A DNA stretch of 64,000 bases, taken from Nissabacter sp. SGAir0207. GTDB lineage: Bacteria > Pseudomonadota > Gammaproteobacteria > Enterobacterales > Enterobacteriaceae. The position numbers were made by a program, and so were the translations under genes. The stretch lies in assembly GCF_005491205.1 (NCBI RefSeq), contig NZ_CP028039.1:37765-101764 (forward strand), written 5' to 3'. The notes under the pieces were generated by a model, which did not search any database, had not been told where the DNA came from, and worked only from the letters and a program-made list of their open reading frames with translations. Positions 8,938 through 17,283 of the stretch are shown in pieces. Each line of letters begins with the position of its first letter. The stretch's first letter is position 1.

Positions 8938-8948
8938 GCCGGTGAGAC

Positions 8949-9617
8949 ATGAACCAGCCTAAAAAATGGGTTTTTACAGAGCTTGTCCAAGACGCTGATA
9001 ATCCAGAACAATTAATAGCTTATGCGATATATAAAGCGGATAAAGACGAACTGGCTAAGAAGTGCCGTCAAAGAAATAAAAGTGAAGATGATATTGGTAT
9101 CGAGTTAGAACGGTTTCATGATAATCTCGCGGATTCAGACCGGCGGCTAGCTGAATATAAACGCCGTGCAAATCAAGTAGTAGAAGGTTTGGTCAGGGGG
9201 GTGGACAGCAGGGTAAGAGCAGAACTTGAAGCGCGTGAAAATGCTCATATAAGACACTTGGAACAACAACTTATTTCAGTTCAGAATGAATTAACGAGAG
9301 CTGAAGAGACAGCCCTAAAAAAATGGACAGAACAGGCCCATAACTATAGCGCGCATCTTAATAAACCGCCAACTTGGAAAGCTGTAGCTAAATGGATCGG
9401 TCTGTGGCTAATTTCTGGAATACCTGGTTTGTTCGCAACGGTAATCACGACTATCATATTGGTTGGGCTTGTTTCCTTATTTACTACTAATGCACTTCAG
9501 TCAACTAAAGAAGCTCTAAAAGCTAGTCTGGATGTACTGATGGTAGATCATGGGGGAGTGCCGACAGGAAATATCAATGATTCTGACTCAGTATTAAATG
9601 AAAAAAAGAATCAATAA
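8949..9617 (+). CDS. Membrane-anchored coiled-coil cargo protein
   Basis: 222 aa. Residues 20-140 are highly charged and helical, with coiled-coil character (RLAEYKRRANQVVEGL, HLEQQLISVQNELTRAEETA). Two closely spaced membrane segments follow (residues about 147-180, WIGLWLISGIPGLFATVITT). AT-rich and transcribed against the backbone. The topology, a cytoplasmic coiled coil plus membrane anchor, is common among exclusion and defence proteins, but this is only suggestive. It is followed by its own terminator. Confidence 0.65.
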   Translation: MNQPKKWVFTELVQDADNPEQLIAYAIYKADKDELAKKCRQRNKSEDDIGIELERFHDNLADSDRRLAEYKRRANQVVEGLVRGVDSRVRAELEARENAHIRHLEQQLISVQNELTRAEETALKKWTEQAHNYSAHLNKPPTWKAVAKWIGLWLISGIPGLFATVITTIILVGLVSLFTTNALQSTKEALKASLDVLMVDHGGVPTGNINDSDSVLNEKKNQ

Positions 9618-9633
9618 ATTCCAAACTATAAAG

Positions 9634-9655
9634 CCTCAAGTCGAGGGTTTTTTTA
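9634..9655 (+). terminator. Terminator after the coiled-coil membrane gene
   Basis: CCTC/GAGG stem with a TTTTTTT tail. Confidence 0.7.
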
Positions 9656-9722
9656 TACTTTCGGGGAATGACCTATCTTGACGTGTTGTTAATGCATAAA
9701 AAACTTACTAAGGTGAAATGCG

Positions 9723-10049
9723 ATGACCGATCATTTAAAAGCCATATATGAAATGACCCGGCGCTACAATAAATTAGGGGTAGTTTCTAATGAAGTTTTT
9801 GGTAGCATTGAGATAAGCATGAAGGCTCGTGAGCTTAAAGAAAAAATGCCTAATCTCCGTCCTATGGACGAAGAGCAAATCAAGGCCGTTCGAAACCGCT
9901 ACGGTATGTCTTAGTCTGCACTGGCTATTACAATCGGTATAACCGTTGAAAACGTATCAAAATGGGAACGCAATGAAGGCAAGCCTGGTGGTGCCGCATT
10001 ACGCATCCTTAACACGTTGGAGGCCAAAGGTTCCAGCGTTTTTGTATAG
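9723..10049 (+). pseudogene. HigA-like XRE antitoxin/regulator interrupted by an in-frame amber codon
   Basis: ATG 9723 starts a reading frame of 109 codons ending TAG 10047-10049, with a single TAG at codon 64 (9912-9914). Ignoring the amber codon gives residues IKAVRNRYGMS, then SALAITIGITVENVSKWER and NEGKPGGAALRILN. This is the helix-turn-helix of the HigA2/MqsA-like class, where a Gln (CAG) is normal at the stop position. One C-to-T change explains it. No toxin gene lies next to it. Alternatives are amber suppression in the host or a functional truncated N-terminal half. Confidence 0.75.
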
Positions 10050-10147
10050 ACAATTTAAGAGCGCGACAAATCAAAAAAATAAATCAGCACTTCGCCTATA
10101 AATAATTTATGTTATTTATGAGAGAGCTTGAGATAAAGAATTTGAGC

Positions 10148-11224
10148 CTAATTTTCAGAGGCTTCCTTATCGAAAAATAGATTTTTATATCTTGACAAAA
10201 TACCTGGTGGAGCCATTGATTTAATTATTTTAATATGGGGCAATATCGATAAGAAAATCTGCTGGCCTTCAGTGCTTTTAGCACCAATGTACTTTCTAAT
10301 AAATTCATTCTCATCTATGATCCCTATCAAGAACTTGTAAACTTCTTTTCTTTCAATCAATATTCCAGAATCAAATATTTCATCTAAAGTTCTTATTAAC
10401 TTGCGAAGCTGGTATTCAAGTGAAGCAAGTCTTTTCCCGTTAAATTCCATAATATCAGATGTTGATTTTCCATTGTTCACCCCGTTGATTTCTAATTTTT
10501 CCAAATAATCACGCTCTTGCTGGGTAAATAATTCTCGTAAAGATAAAAAGGATTCGTATGTTTCGTCGTCATTGTGTTGGCTTATTATATAATCTAGTAT
10601 GCGTACTGCCTTTTGGGATTTTACATAGACGGAACTAATTATCGCGGTCTGTGCATTGTACTCATTTTGCAATTGAGATATCTGCTCTTCAAGATTTTTT
10701 TTAGAATTGTTTAACTTATCAAGTTCATCTTTAGCGTTGTCTATTCCCATTCGCGCTAGCTCTTGTTTTTCTTTTTCTCGTTCAATTTTTGTGTTGTTTA
10801 TCTCAGCCTGAAGAGCAAGCGCTGCTTTTGCGGCCATATTTGAATGCTCATCGGCTACAGATGCATCTGCTTTTTTTTGAGACAAAAGTATTTGTTTGTC
10901 TAAAATATTACCTTCAGCTTCAATTTCTTTTTTTAACTTATGATTGGCCGCCCAAGTTTGCAACCAATCAATGCCCATTTGCAAGTATGGATATGCAATT
11001 GCTAATATCAAACCCCACAGTATCGGCTGAAAAAATCTTTGTGAGTAATAGCTGGGTTCATTTAAAATGGCAGCAATGCGCTGCTCAATGCTGCTTTTGC
11101 TCAATGCTAATATAAGAATCGCGTCCCAATTTTTTACTAAGAAACTCAAGGCAACAAAACCAAATATTGGGCTTGTAAGCCTATGCTTAACCGCTTCTTT
11201 GATTGATTCTTTAAGCTCTTCCAT
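10148..11224 (-). CDS. Membrane-anchored coiled-coil cargo protein, larger type
   Basis: 358 aa from ATG 11224 (MEELKESIKEAVKHRL), chosen because GGGAG lies five bases upstream. A GTG four codons earlier is possible. Two membrane segments near residues 16-40 (FGFVALSFLVKNWDAILILAL) and 70-92 are followed by a long coiled coil (about 100-210, IEREKEKQELARMG) and a C-terminal helical domain. Strongly AT-rich. It forms the right end of the cargo cassette that separates the two ATPase-like paralogues. No enzymatic motif seen. Confidence 0.65.
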   Translation of the reverse strand: MEELKESIKEAVKHRLTSPIFGFVALSFLVKNWDAILILALSKSSIEQRIAAILNEPSYYSQRFFQPILWGLILAIAYPYLQMGIDWLQTWAANHKLKKEIEAEGNILDKQILLSQKKADASVADEHSNMAAKAALALQAEINNTKIEREKEKQELARMGIDNAKDELDKLNNSKKNLEEQISQLQNEYNAQTAIISSVYVKSQKAVRILDYIISQHNDDETYESFLSLRELFTQQERDYLEKLEINGVNNGKSTSDIMEFNGKRLASLEYQLRKLIRTLDEIFDSGILIERKEVYKFLIGIIDENEFIRKYIGAKSTEGQQIFLSILPHIKIIKSMAPPGILSRYKNLFFDKEASEN

Positions 11225-11326
11225 ACGAACTCCCACAAATATTTCAAAATGCGGCCTTTACACCATTGCAGATGATCATGGGAGTTTACTACTTCTAAGA
11301 AAAAGAATCCTCTTTGCAAAAGTTTT

Positions 11327-12130
11327 TTATGATTTAGGGAACAGTCCCAATATAAAAGAGCGATAGTAATCCGACTCTTCCCTATGCTCTTCTTGTAGAC
11401 TCTCTAGTTGGCTACGATTAGCATTGGCCGCGTCCAGCGCAGACAGCCTAATCCGCTTTACCCCAGGTTCTTCACAGATCGCCCTAAATGCGCCCCCAGC
11501 ACTCACAGGGACGCCTGAAACAAGTAAGGGCTGCCCTGGCATCATCGCAGCCCTCAACGCCTCCAGAAAGCCATTGGTGCAGTGCTCAGCACCGTCCACG
11601 AAGACGAATGAGGTGCACCCCTTGAGAGAAGCCAATTTCGCCTCTGTGAACTCCTGGGGGTTGAGCCACTCAATACGGCGGGCTGGCGTGCAGTCAAGAT
11701 GCACGGCATGGGCGCTGAATGTCAGGTGTCGGGTCAGCACCGGGTAAAGCTGGGCTACCTGGATCAGGAGTGACTCGATGGTGCTCCAGGTACGCATATA
11801 GGGGGAAACAACATAGGCGCGGCCGTAGTAGCAGCACAGCATTGACCACACTGCCAGCGCTGCCGCCGGCGCGTGAATGGGCGCTCGCTCCCCATGGGTC
11901 ACGGCAATGTATTTTTCAGCGCTATACCCTGTGAGCCGCTCCATGGCTGGCATGATGTCGGCCGGGAACGTGAGGCGCATCTCTTGGCAAAAAGCAGGGA
12001 AGGGCTGCACAAGCATCGCATCCAGGTTGCCTATGTTGAAAGTGGCGAACTCCGCCCGGGCGCGCTCATGCTGTGCGGTGATGCCAGGCTTGAACATGGG
12101 GATCGTAGTGTTGAGACTATGGCTTGGCAT
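11327..12130 (-). CDS. Degenerate P-loop ATPase-like protein, copy B
   Basis: 267 aa. It has the same plan as the gene at 7578-8393: an Ala-rich helix where Walker A should be (IHAPAAALAVWSMLCCYY), then YVVSPYMRT in place of ISPTQD. A Walker B-like strand follows (SFVFVDGAEH, about residue 176) and a third strand (LLVSGVP) matches VVAGYK of copy A. The catalytic Lys and the second acidic residue are lost. Probably a paralogue that has become structural or regulatory. It lies directly downstream of dmt. Confidence 0.55.
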   Translation of the reverse strand: MPSHSLNTTIPMFKPGITAQHERARAEFATFNIGNLDAMLVQPFPAFCQEMRLTFPADIMPAMERLTGYSAEKYIAVTHGERAPIHAPAAALAVWSMLCCYYGRAYVVSPYMRTWSTIESLLIQVAQLYPVLTRHLTFSAHAVHLDCTPARRIEWLNPQEFTEAKLASLKGCTSFVFVDGAEHCTNGFLEALRAAMMPGQPLLVSGVPVSAGGAFRAICEEPGVKRIRLSALDAANANRSQLESLQEEHREESDYYRSFILGLFPKS

Positions 12131-12171
12131 GGTTTTCCGGGATAGGGCGGCCGGCGCGCGGCCGCTGGTGG

Positions 12172-14238
12172 TTAGAGGATGGCAATGATGTCGTGGACGC
12201 TGCCGCGTGTATCGCTGGCGCAGCTAATGGCGCGCCGTGCCACCAGCCCGCGCAGGGTGAAGCCCCGCGCTAGGTAGAGAGACATCACTTTTGGGGCGCT
12301 GCTATTGGTGATCACCACGCGCGCGCCGCGCCCGTGCGCCGCCAAAAGGTGATCGACCAGGGTTACCTGATCCTCATACGTGAAGCCATGCTCAGTGTAG
12401 GAGGTGAAGTTGCCTTCGCCTGGCATTGGCTCATAGGGCGGATCGCAAAAAATGACATCCCCCGCGCCGGCCTGGGCTATCGTCTCCTGGAAAGGCGCAC
12501 AGATAAACTCTCGCCGCGCACTGCTTCCAACAAAGTGATCCAGCTCCGCCGCCGGGAAGTAGCTTCCGGCCTTTTTGTTCCAGCCCACGTTAAACATCCC
12601 TTTGCGGTTATAGCGGCTCAGGCCATTAAAGCAGGTGCGGTTAAGCGCCAGGAACAGCGCCGCGTGGCGCGCCGGATTGGCCAGCCGCGCGTTAAACTCC
12701 TCACGCAGGGCAAGATAGGCCTCGTTGCTATCGCAGTCTGCCACTAACTTAGACGCGGCCGGGATAATGGCTCCTGGATAGTCAGACAGATGCTGGTAGA
12801 GGTTGATAAGGTCTGGGTTGATGTCAGCCAGCAGGCAGCGCTCAAAGCCGGCATTCATAAAGACCGAACCTGCTCCCACAAAAGGCTCTACCAGCCGCTG
12901 GCCAGTGCCCAGGGCGGGCAGCAGCGCGTCAAGGACGGAATATTTCCCACCCGCCCATTTCAGGAAGGGGCGCACCCGTACTGCACCCTCAATTGAGGGC
13001 GCGGCAGGCTGCATCACAGCGTTACTCACATTTTCCAAAATTCGTTGTCCTATCCAGTGCATAACAGGCACCGCCATGGAGTTACCCACTGCTTTGTAGC
13101 GGGGCGCATCAGGGCAGCTCTCGGCGGGCTTGCCTTTGAAGGGGATCATGGAGTGTCCATCAGGGAAGCCTTGCAACCTCTCACATTCCACGGGTCGAAG
13201 CCGGCGCACATGCTGACTGATCAGCGCGTGGGCTTTGTTGGAGCCGCCGCTGCCCGTACTTAAACAGTTGGCCACCTCCTCACCCAGCTCGGCAGTGGTG
13301 CCGCCCTCGCGGCCGCGCATCGATACCGCGCGGACAGGCATCACGGCGTGTACGTCTGTTCGGGTCAGGGTATGGCTTACCTCGGGCTTGTCGATCCCTA
13401 ATTGGTTTCCGCCGTTGCGTCCGGTACGGTTAATGACGTTGCCGGCAATGCTATAGGATGGGGCGTTATCCCATTCAATAGCGCTGCCTTCAGCTCCGGT
13501 GGCAACGGTCGCCCCCGGGACTCGGCTCGGCGGACTATCGAGGCGCAGGCTGTCGAACTCAAATAATACTTCTGCGGGATCGAGGTCTTCTCTAGCACTT
13601 GCGACAACAAACACACGGCGGCGGCGTTGTGCCACTCCGAAGTATTGGGCATCGAGGGTGCGCCAGGCGATCCGGCGCTGCTGGCCATAAACACAACCCG
13701 AGAGTGGCCACTTTGGAATGTGATCACCGGCGGGCTTGCTCCAGCGCCAGTAGGCGGTGCTCTTTCCTGGCTCAGGTTGCTCACCAGGTGTAAGCGGTTG
13801 AGCTTCTCCAGCCAAGCCGGCCAGGAAGCAGCCGAAGGCGTTGCTGCCATCGGAGAGGACGCCTGGGACGTTCTCCCAGACGATAACGGCGGGGGGCTTT
13901 CCAGCGGCGGCGCGCTGGTGGTCGATTTCATTGGCTAACTCCACGTATTTCAGGGTTAGCTGTCCGCGCTCATCCTCCAGGCCAGTACCCAGCCCGGCCA
14001 CCGAGAAGGCCTGGCAGGGCGTACCGCCCACCAGCAGGTCTGGCGCGGGAACGTTTCCGGCCTGCACCCGGCCGGCGATGGTGGTCATATCGCCCAGGTT
14101 GGGGACATCTGGCCAGTGGTGAGCCAGAACAGCGGAGGGGAAGGGGTCAATCTCAGAAAACCACGCCGCCCGGAAGCCCAGCGGCTCCCAGGCGACGGAT
14201 GCAGCTTCAATGCCGCTGCATACCGAGCCGTAGATCAT
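12172..14238 (-). CDS. dmt: Bifunctional DNA methyltransferase, Dcm-type plus Dam-type domains (P1 Dmt-like)
   Basis: 688 aa. Residues 1 to about 410 form a C5-cytosine methyltransferase: GGTPCQAFS with catalytic Cys75, ENV at 122-124, QRRRRVF at 204-210 and KAVGNSMAVP near 375. Residues about 425-688 form a Dam-type N6-adenine methyltransferase: FLKWAGGKY at 425-433 (SAM binding) and DPPY at 599-602. The fusion is the hallmark of P1 Dmt. The Dam domain would methylate the GATC sites that crowd the pac region at 36644-36743. It overlaps the upstream gene by an ATGA junction. Confidence 0.92.
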   Translation of the reverse strand: MIYGSVCSGIEAASVAWEPLGFRAAWFSEIDPFPSAVLAHHWPDVPNLGDMTTIAGRVQAGNVPAPDLLVGGTPCQAFSVAGLGTGLEDERGQLTLKYVELANEIDHQRAAAGKPPAVIVWENVPGVLSDGSNAFGCFLAGLAGEAQPLTPGEQPEPGKSTAYWRWSKPAGDHIPKWPLSGCVYGQQRRIAWRTLDAQYFGVAQRRRRVFVVASAREDLDPAEVLFEFDSLRLDSPPSRVPGATVATGAEGSAIEWDNAPSYSIAGNVINRTGRNGGNQLGIDKPEVSHTLTRTDVHAVMPVRAVSMRGREGGTTAELGEEVANCLSTGSGGSNKAHALISQHVRRLRPVECERLQGFPDGHSMIPFKGKPAESCPDAPRYKAVGNSMAVPVMHWIGQRILENVSNAVMQPAAPSIEGAVRVRPFLKWAGGKYSVLDALLPALGTGQRLVEPFVGAGSVFMNAGFERCLLADINPDLINLYQHLSDYPGAIIPAASKLVADCDSNEAYLALREEFNARLANPARHAALFLALNRTCFNGLSRYNRKGMFNVGWNKKAGSYFPAAELDHFVGSSARREFICAPFQETIAQAGAGDVIFCDPPYEPMPGEGNFTSYTEHGFTYEDQVTLVDHLLAAHGRGARVVITNSSAPKVMSLYLARGFTLRGLVARRAISCASDTRGSVHDIIAIL

Positions 14239-14822
14239 GGTTTTTTGCCTGCCTGCCGGGTTTTCATGGCCATTTTATCCGGGGAGGCGGAAATGCCCAG
14301 GCACCAGACAGCATCTGCTGGGAATACGCCCTGGCGCGGCAGGGCACAATAGCGGGTAGGCAGGGCGGCCACAGCGCCCGGTGCGCCGGTAGTCACCCCA
14401 TGGAATGCCAGCTCATCGGTCACGTCGCACGTCTTAACGTACTCCGCCCACGCATCCACCAGCCGGACAGACACTGGGGTACGGCGGATAGAGAGGACGC
14501 ACACATGCCAATTGCGCGGCATGGTCTGGTGAGGCACGGCCAGCACCGGGGCGGCGCTGTCATGCGCCAGGCACAGCGCCGGCAGTTGGCGTAACTCACC
14601 GTCACAGTCCACCCAAATGATGTGCTCATGCTTGGCCAGCATCTCCTGGATAAACGTCGCCTTCATGGCGGTGTTTTTGTTCCAGTTGCCCCGGCTTGCA
14701 CGGGGCTGGATGTCATAGGCAAGCCCCAGCTCATCACACCGGCGGATCAGCGCCTGCGCGCGCGAGGCGTATTCCCATTCTGGGGTGTAAAACGAGACGA
14801 TAACGGGGATAGGCCGGCTCAT
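14235..14822 (-). CDS. GT-A-fold glycosyltransferase-like protein
   Basis: 195 aa. It begins with VIVSFYTPEWEYASRAQALI, a nucleotide-sugar-binding-like strand and helix. IIWVDCDGELRQLPAL (residues about 68-83) resembles the DxD metal/sugar-nucleotide motif. The protein is short for a full glycosyltransferase. ATGA overlaps on both sides tie it into the rdgC-dmt operon, so it may act on DNA or the cell surface. The substrate is unknown. Confidence 0.5.
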   Translation of the reverse strand: MSRPIPVIVSFYTPEWEYASRAQALIRRCDELGLAYDIQPRASRGNWNKNTAMKATFIQEMLAKHEHIIWVDCDGELRQLPALCLAHDSAAPVLAVPHQTMPRNWHVCVLSIRRTPVSVRLVDAWAEYVKTCDVTDELAFHGVTTGAPGAVAALPTRYCALPRQGVFPADAVWCLGISASPDKMAMKTRQAGKKP

Positions 14823-15382
14823 GTCGGTTTACGTCCTCCAGACGTGATAGGATTTGCGGCGACCCTCTGGCGCGCATCCTCCATCACAATGGCACGCTCG
14901 ATTGAGACGCGCGCCTCACGCAGATCCTTCAGACGGTCTTTATGCCCACGCTGGCCGGGCATCATCAGCTTTTTCAGCGCATGTTGTGTCGCGCTGCACG
15001 TCACCGACCAAGCTTCCAGAATGTCGTAAATATCGATCACCACGCCTTTTACTTCACGATGGTATCGACTTGGCAGCTCAGGCATGGCTGGCGCTGGTTT
15101 TGAAGGCGTTGGGTGGCAGTGCGAAAAATGTTTATGGGTGGACATTGCCAGGCGCGAAACCATGCCCCTGAAATTTGTTACCACCTCGCCGGGCGGCAGC
15201 ACTACAACGTGGCGACGGTAGTCGTTACACGATGCGCCCGTTTTATACAGACTGAAAGTAAGCACGTTAGGAAGGGAGCCTGATTCAATGACGCAGCACA
15301 TCTCGTCTTTCTGCCACATACCCAAAGGACAGAAACGGTCTGCCAGAGACAAGGCACGTTCGAAGTTTTCTTCGATATTCAT
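14819..15382 (-). CDS. Conserved-looking phage protein of unknown function between rdgC and dmt
   Basis: 187 aa, soluble, with several Cys and a basic C-terminal helix (residues about 140-175, LKKLMMPGQRGHKDRLKDLR). No catalytic motif recognised. It overlaps both neighbours by four bases, so its translation is coupled to rdgC upstream and the GT-like gene downstream. Confidence 0.6.
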   Translation of the reverse strand: MNIEENFERALSLADRFCPLGMWQKDEMCCVIESGSLPNVLTFSLYKTGASCNDYRRHVVVLPPGEVVTNFRGMVSRLAMSTHKHFSHCHPTPSKPAPAMPELPSRYHREVKGVVIDIYDILEAWSVTCSATQHALKKLMMPGQRGHKDRLKDLREARVSIERAIVMEDARQRVAANPITSGGRKPT

Positions 15383-16293
15383 CGTTGCGCCACCCCGCCC
15401 AGGGCTTCAGTCAGCTGATTTGTTACCTGGAACAGCTCATCAGCCACCAGCTCAATATCTGCGGCACGGCGCTGGTGGGCTTCCTCGCGGTCGATATCAT
15501 CATTCTGCCCGATCAGCTCATCGGCAAATGAGAGGCCTGACAATGCGCCAGAGTCACTGACCACCAGCCACACGCGATCTTGCCAGTTAAGCTCGAGGCG
15601 GGTTACCAGCTTGCCAGCATCGATCATGGCCTGGATTTCGTCTGATGCGAGGTCTTGCTTGGTCACCTTGGCCGCGCCGCCGTCAGCGAGAAGTGCTTGC
15701 AGCTCCGCGCGCTCGCCCAGCGTCCAGCCAGCTGGAGCTGAAGCGGTCTTGACCCACTCGGTGAGCGTCAGCTCAATGGGGCTTTCCATCGTCAGAGGAA
15801 CAACCGGCAGTGAGCCAAGCGCCTTACGGATCAGCGCCAGCGCATCTTCTGCTTTCTTGGCCGGGGCATTCACAAATACGCGCATGTTTTGGATATCGAA
15901 CAGCACCAGTGTTTGTGAATAACCCGAAAACGCGCGCGGCAGCAGGGAGTGGATCACCTCATCTTTCAGGCTCTCTTTCTCGCTCTTCTTCAGGCGGCGG
16001 TTCTGCTCGACCTCCAGGGTTTCGACCCGGCTGGCCAGGGCAGTTTTCACCACGGCACCCGGGAGCATCTTCTTTTCATGCTTGATGGCCACCAGCAGGA
16101 AACCATTGCCAGCTTGCACCAGCTCATCATCCGGGCTGAAGGTCAGCGGACTGATAAAGCCACTGCGCGCCATGTCCTGGGATGCACAGGGCGTAAAGCG
16201 GAATGCATCGAGCTGCTGTTGCATCTCGTCCTGGCTCAGGCCTACGTCGCGGCCAAGCTGGTAGATTGAGGCGGTGCGGAACTCCTTGAACAT
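15379..16293 (-). CDS. rdgC: RdgC recombination-associated protein (P1 HrdC homologue)
   Basis: 304 aa against 303 in E. coli RdgC. Diagnostic segments are FRFTPCASQDMARSG (residues 31-45), LKKSEKESLKDEVIHSLLPR (100-119) and SLPVVPLTMESPIELTLTEW (about 165-184). RdgC forms a DNA-encircling ring dimer that restrains RecA. P1 carries it as hrdC in the same position relative to dmt. A phage copy could protect ends during circularisation or modulate host recombination at packaging. Confidence 0.92.
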   Translation of the reverse strand: MFKEFRTASIYQLGRDVGLSQDEMQQQLDAFRFTPCASQDMARSGFISPLTFSPDDELVQAGNGFLLVAIKHEKKMLPGAVVKTALASRVETLEVEQNRRLKKSEKESLKDEVIHSLLPRAFSGYSQTLVLFDIQNMRVFVNAPAKKAEDALALIRKALGSLPVVPLTMESPIELTLTEWVKTASAPAGWTLGERAELQALLADGGAAKVTKQDLASDEIQAMIDAGKLVTRLELNWQDRVWLVVSDSGALSGLSFADELIGQNDDIDREEAHQRRAADIELVADELFQVTNQLTEALGGVAQR

Positions 16294-16541
16294 CAGGCGG
16301 CCTCCACCAGCTCAACATTGAACGAGTTGCAGTTGATTTGGCGGAAGAAGTCGAAAGCACTCTGGGGGTGCGAGAAGTTGCGCGCGTGGCCGTCGCGGGT
16401 GCCTAACACAAAGCTGGTGCCCTGTTGGTTAATGGCTACAACCTGGCAGCGCTCGCGGGTCGCCCTGATAAAGACATCGACCGCCGGATCATTAACGAGT
16501 TGGTCAATAAACTGGTGGCGGGTAACTACAATTTCGCTCAT
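16293..16541 (-). CDS. Small protein upstream of rdgC (position of P1 uhr)
   Basis: 82 aa from ATG 16541 (MSEIVVTRHQFIDQLV). The frame extends further upstream, but that part is the hairpin region. The stop overlaps the rdgC start by one base. The Shine-Dalgarno GAGGTG lies in the 3' arm of a perfect 8-bp hairpin, which should limit initiation. Sequence is mixed alpha/beta and I do not recognise a family. P1 has a small gene named for lying upstream of hrdC, so the synteny is kept. Confidence 0.7.
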   Translation of the reverse strand: MSEIVVTRHQFIDQLVNDPAVDVFIRATRERCQVVAINQQGTSFVLGTRDGHARNFSHPQSAFDFFRQINCNSFNVELVEAA

Positions 16542-16547
16542 ACAAAG

Positions 16548-16570
16548 CACCTCACAGAAATAGTGAGGTG
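16548..16570 (-). promoter_or_regulatory. Hairpin that covers the ribosome-binding site of the rdgC leader gene
   Basis: CACCTCAC (16563-16570 on the minus strand) pairs with GTGAGGTG (16548-16555), with a 7-nt loop. The second arm holds the Shine-Dalgarno GAGGTG, six bases from ATG 16541. Only CTTTGT follows, so it is a weak terminator at best and more likely a translational lock or a late-transcript boundary after the spike gene. Confidence 0.55.
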
Positions 16571-16626
16571 ATTGTACTAAGTAACTGTTTAAAAGCGGTA
16601 ATCGTGTTTGTTGGTCTGGATGGGTA

Positions 16627-17283
16627 TCAGCCCTGCGCAACCGAAACTTTAGGTGCAGTAATGGACATGCTGCTGCTGGCCTTCAGGGTCATGGCACCGC
16701 CCGAGGCCAAGCTCATTGCGCCGGCCGCTTGGACGCTTAAGTCCCCATCTCCCTTAACCGTGACATTACCGGCAGCGTGGATGAATAGCGTGGCCTGTGA
16801 GGAGATATAGAGCTGCCCACTGTCGTTCATGCCCATAGTGGAGCCGCTCGCCTTATGCGTCACTGACCAGCTGCCCGAGGCGTTGCGGATCTCCAGCAGC
16901 CCGTTACGGTCGGACACATAATCCTTTGTGGCGGTGACCGTGCCGGCCGGCGGTGCACCCTCTACTGCCGGCGGGGAGTAGGCGGTGCCCTTTCCGGAGG
17001 CCTCGGCCGCCACGTTGGGGGTGCCACCAGCTGCATCGGCGGCTCTGCCTACTATGCGCGGGCGGGTACTGTCGCCGCTATAAGGGAAATCCACCCAGAC
17101 ATCATCCCCGGCGATCAGCGGCACAAACGCCCCGTCATCCGGTAGCAGGCGCTCCGCCCATGGGAGGCTGTCGGCCGGGATGCTATCCCATAGCCCCACC
17201 AGGCGCACGGAGACGCGGAGAAGCCCGTTAGGATCGGCCGTGCTGACCACTTTTGCGCGCTGCGGCGCGTTAATCTGTGCCAA
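16627..17283 (-). CDS. Baseplate central spike protein (gpV/gp5-like)
   Basis: 218 aa. An N-terminal OB-like domain (residues about 10-80, VSVRLVGLWDSIP, DVWVDFPYSGDSTRPRIVGR) is followed by a C-terminal beta-helix of short glycine-rich repeats (NVTVKGDGDLSVQAAGAMSL, ASGGAMTLKASSSM). This is the standard plan of the membrane-puncturing spike of contractile tails, which would be capped by the PAAR protein at 7306-7590. It overlaps the hub gene by 14 bp. Confidence 0.85.
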   Translation of the reverse strand: MAQINAPQRAKVVSTADPNGLLRVSVRLVGLWDSIPADSLPWAERLLPDDGAFVPLIAGDDVWVDFPYSGDSTRPRIVGRAADAAGGTPNVAAEASGKGTAYSPPAVEGAPPAGTVTATKDYVSDRNGLLEIRNASGSWSVTHKASGSTMGMNDSGQLYISSQATLFIHAAGNVTVKGDGDLSVQAAGAMSLASGGAMTLKASSSMSITAPKVSVAQG

